A stretch of 64,000 nt of DNA from Bacteroidales bacterium (GTDB lineage Bacteria > Bacteroidota > Bacteroidia > Bacteroidales > UBA7960), in assembly GCA_012521995.1 (NCBI GenBank), contig JAAYLH010000092.1, forward strand, positions 1 through 64,000, given 5' to 3'. Under the pieces are notes generated by a model. That model was not told where the DNA came from. It worked only from the letters and a program-made list of their open reading frames with translations, and ran no database searches. Below, piece after piece: positions 63,574 to 64,000 of the stretch; the first letter of the stretch is position 1, and every line of letters starts with the position of its first letter. The position numbers were made by a program, and so were the translations under genes.

Positions 63574-63777
63574 ATGGATCTGCAAGACAAGAAACGTAAC
63601 TTCATTCAGGCGTTTCTTTGCATCCATGATGAAAGGTCCATTGCAAGGCTGGAACAGTTCCTGCATTCAAATCGAAAGAAAAAGGCGTTTCTAAGAAAAA
63701 ACCGTTTTTTAATTCCAGTGCTCCGATTATGTTCAAATAAAAAAGGGCCACAACATTTTTGCGTTGTAACCCTTTGA
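63574..63777 (+). CDS. Small protein resembling the start of a Bacteroidota antitoxin
   Basis: The first 36 residues (MDLQDKKRNFIQAFL... FLHSNRKK) resemble short antitoxin-like proteins that precede RelE-type toxins in this phylum, recognised only by pattern. The remaining 31 residues have no such pattern and read through the terminator of the opposing tRNA-Asn gene. The gene therefore looks truncated, or the frame is accidental. An AAAGGAAAGG stretch 10 bases upstream could serve as Shine-Dalgarno. No toxin gene follows before the tRNA. Confidence 0.35.
   Translation: MDLQDKKRNFIQAFLCIHDERSIARLEQFLHSNRKKKAFLRKNRFLIPVLRLCSNKKGPQHFCVVTL
63742..63775 (-). terminator. Terminator after tRNA-Asn
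   Basis: AAAGGGCC-ACAAC pairs with GTTGT-AACCCTTT around a short loop. On the minus strand it is followed by TTTTTTATTTG. Confidence 0.7.
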
Positions 63778-63785
63778 TTTTGAAG

Positions 63786-63859
63786 CTCCTCCTCTTGGAC
63801 TTGAACCAAGGACCCTCTGATTAACAGTCAGATGCTCTAACCAACTGAGCTAAGGAGGA
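63786..63859 (-). tRNA. tRNA-Asn (anticodon GTT)
   Basis: On the minus strand the acceptor stem TCCTCCT pairs with AGGAGGA, the anticodon loop is CTGTTAA (anticodon GTT), and the T-loop is TTCAAGT. The discriminator is G, as is usual for Asn. CCA is not encoded. Confidence 0.96.
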
Positions 63860-63892
63860 GTGTTTCCTAAGCTAGCATTGCTTTTGGAGTCG

Positions 63893-63925
63893 CAAAATTA
63901 ATAAAAATATTCTTTCAAAAACAAA
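63893..63925 (-). promoter_or_regulatory. Promoter of tRNA-Asn (TTTG-N21-TAATTTTG)
   Basis: On the minus strand TTTG (63922-63925) and TAATTTTG (63893-63900) are 21 bases apart, matching the Bacteroidota promoter pattern as at tRNA-Ala. The spacer to the tRNA is 33 bases. Confidence 0.6.
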
Positions 63926-64000
63926 ATTTTTTATCCGGTCATTTTTTTTTGCCAAGGGCAAAGGCAATACTGATTTATTCCGAAAAACAAAAGGAGTCTT

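Overview
The window is a stretch of chromosome from a member of the Bacteroidota, probably an anaerobic or facultative Bacteroidia. Three secreted proteins end in type IX secretion (T9SS) sorting domains. Promoter-like sites follow the Bacteroidota pattern (TTTG, about 20 bases, TAnnTTTG). Several genes belong to families found mainly in this phylum (DUF4175, DUF4292, DUF4837, DUF6266, and a second PurF-like amidotransferase of about 630 residues). A phosphate butyryltransferase / butyrate kinase pair suggests butyrate metabolism. No rRNA, CRISPR array, prophage or intact insertion sequence was seen. Three tRNA genes are present: Ala-GGC, Arg-CCG and Asn-GTT.

Layout. 1-6.2 kb: PurF-like protein, fructosamine-kinase-like protein, and a secreted beta-helix protein with a T9SS tail. 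6.2-9.6 kb, minus strand: AlbA_2-domain protein, RNA 2',3'-cyclic phosphodiesterase, LutB-like iron-sulfur protein and RpiB, with tRNA-Ala between them. 9.66-10.2 kb: an AT-rich gene-free stretch full of TTATCAACA-like nonamers, which I propose as a candidate oriC. 10.4-13.5 kb: LytTR response regulator and RNase R. 13.7-25 kb, plus strand: DUF4175 protein, small ATPase-like protein, YbeY, MnmG, two parS sites, a methyltransferase, a large NtrY-like sensor kinase and a small WKSEA-repeat secreted protein. 25-28 kb, minus: butyrate kinase, phosphate butyryltransferase and Hsp20. 28-36.6 kb: a YbhN-like membrane protein, a phospholipase D-type synthase, an NlpC/P60 lipoprotein, glutamine synthetase, DeoC, tRNA-Arg, a DUF4837 lipoprotein and an MltD-like transglycosylase. 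36.7-41.4 kb, minus: TatA and the cluster dut / TPR lipoprotein / DUF4292 lipoprotein / EnvC-like protein. 41.6-47.9 kb: a secreted M6-type peptidase, small proteins, a probably frameshifted membrane protein, and an epimerase-CPBP-SDR operon. 48-53 kb: a DUF6266 protein, a gene-poor stretch with a fragment of an AAA+ gene, and a TPR histidine kinase / NarL-type regulator pair. 53.1-61.3 kb: one 2740-residue secreted multidomain protein. 61.5-63.9 kb: an AAA+ ATPase, a possible truncated antitoxin gene behind a perfect palindrome, and tRNA-Asn.

How it fits together. The two parS sites beside mnmG, about 10 kb from the nonamer-rich gap, suggest the window lies near the chromosomal origin. Much of the rest concerns the cell envelope: T9SS cargo, transglycosylase, EnvC-like protein, lipoproteins and phospholipid synthesis. 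Intergenic DNA carries several unusual repeats: two related long palindromes (27.2 and 48.8 kb), a nested inverted repeat resembling a miniature transposon (3.3 kb), and degenerate heptads of the form GGTTYRR at four loci. All functional calls come from reading motifs; no database search was run.
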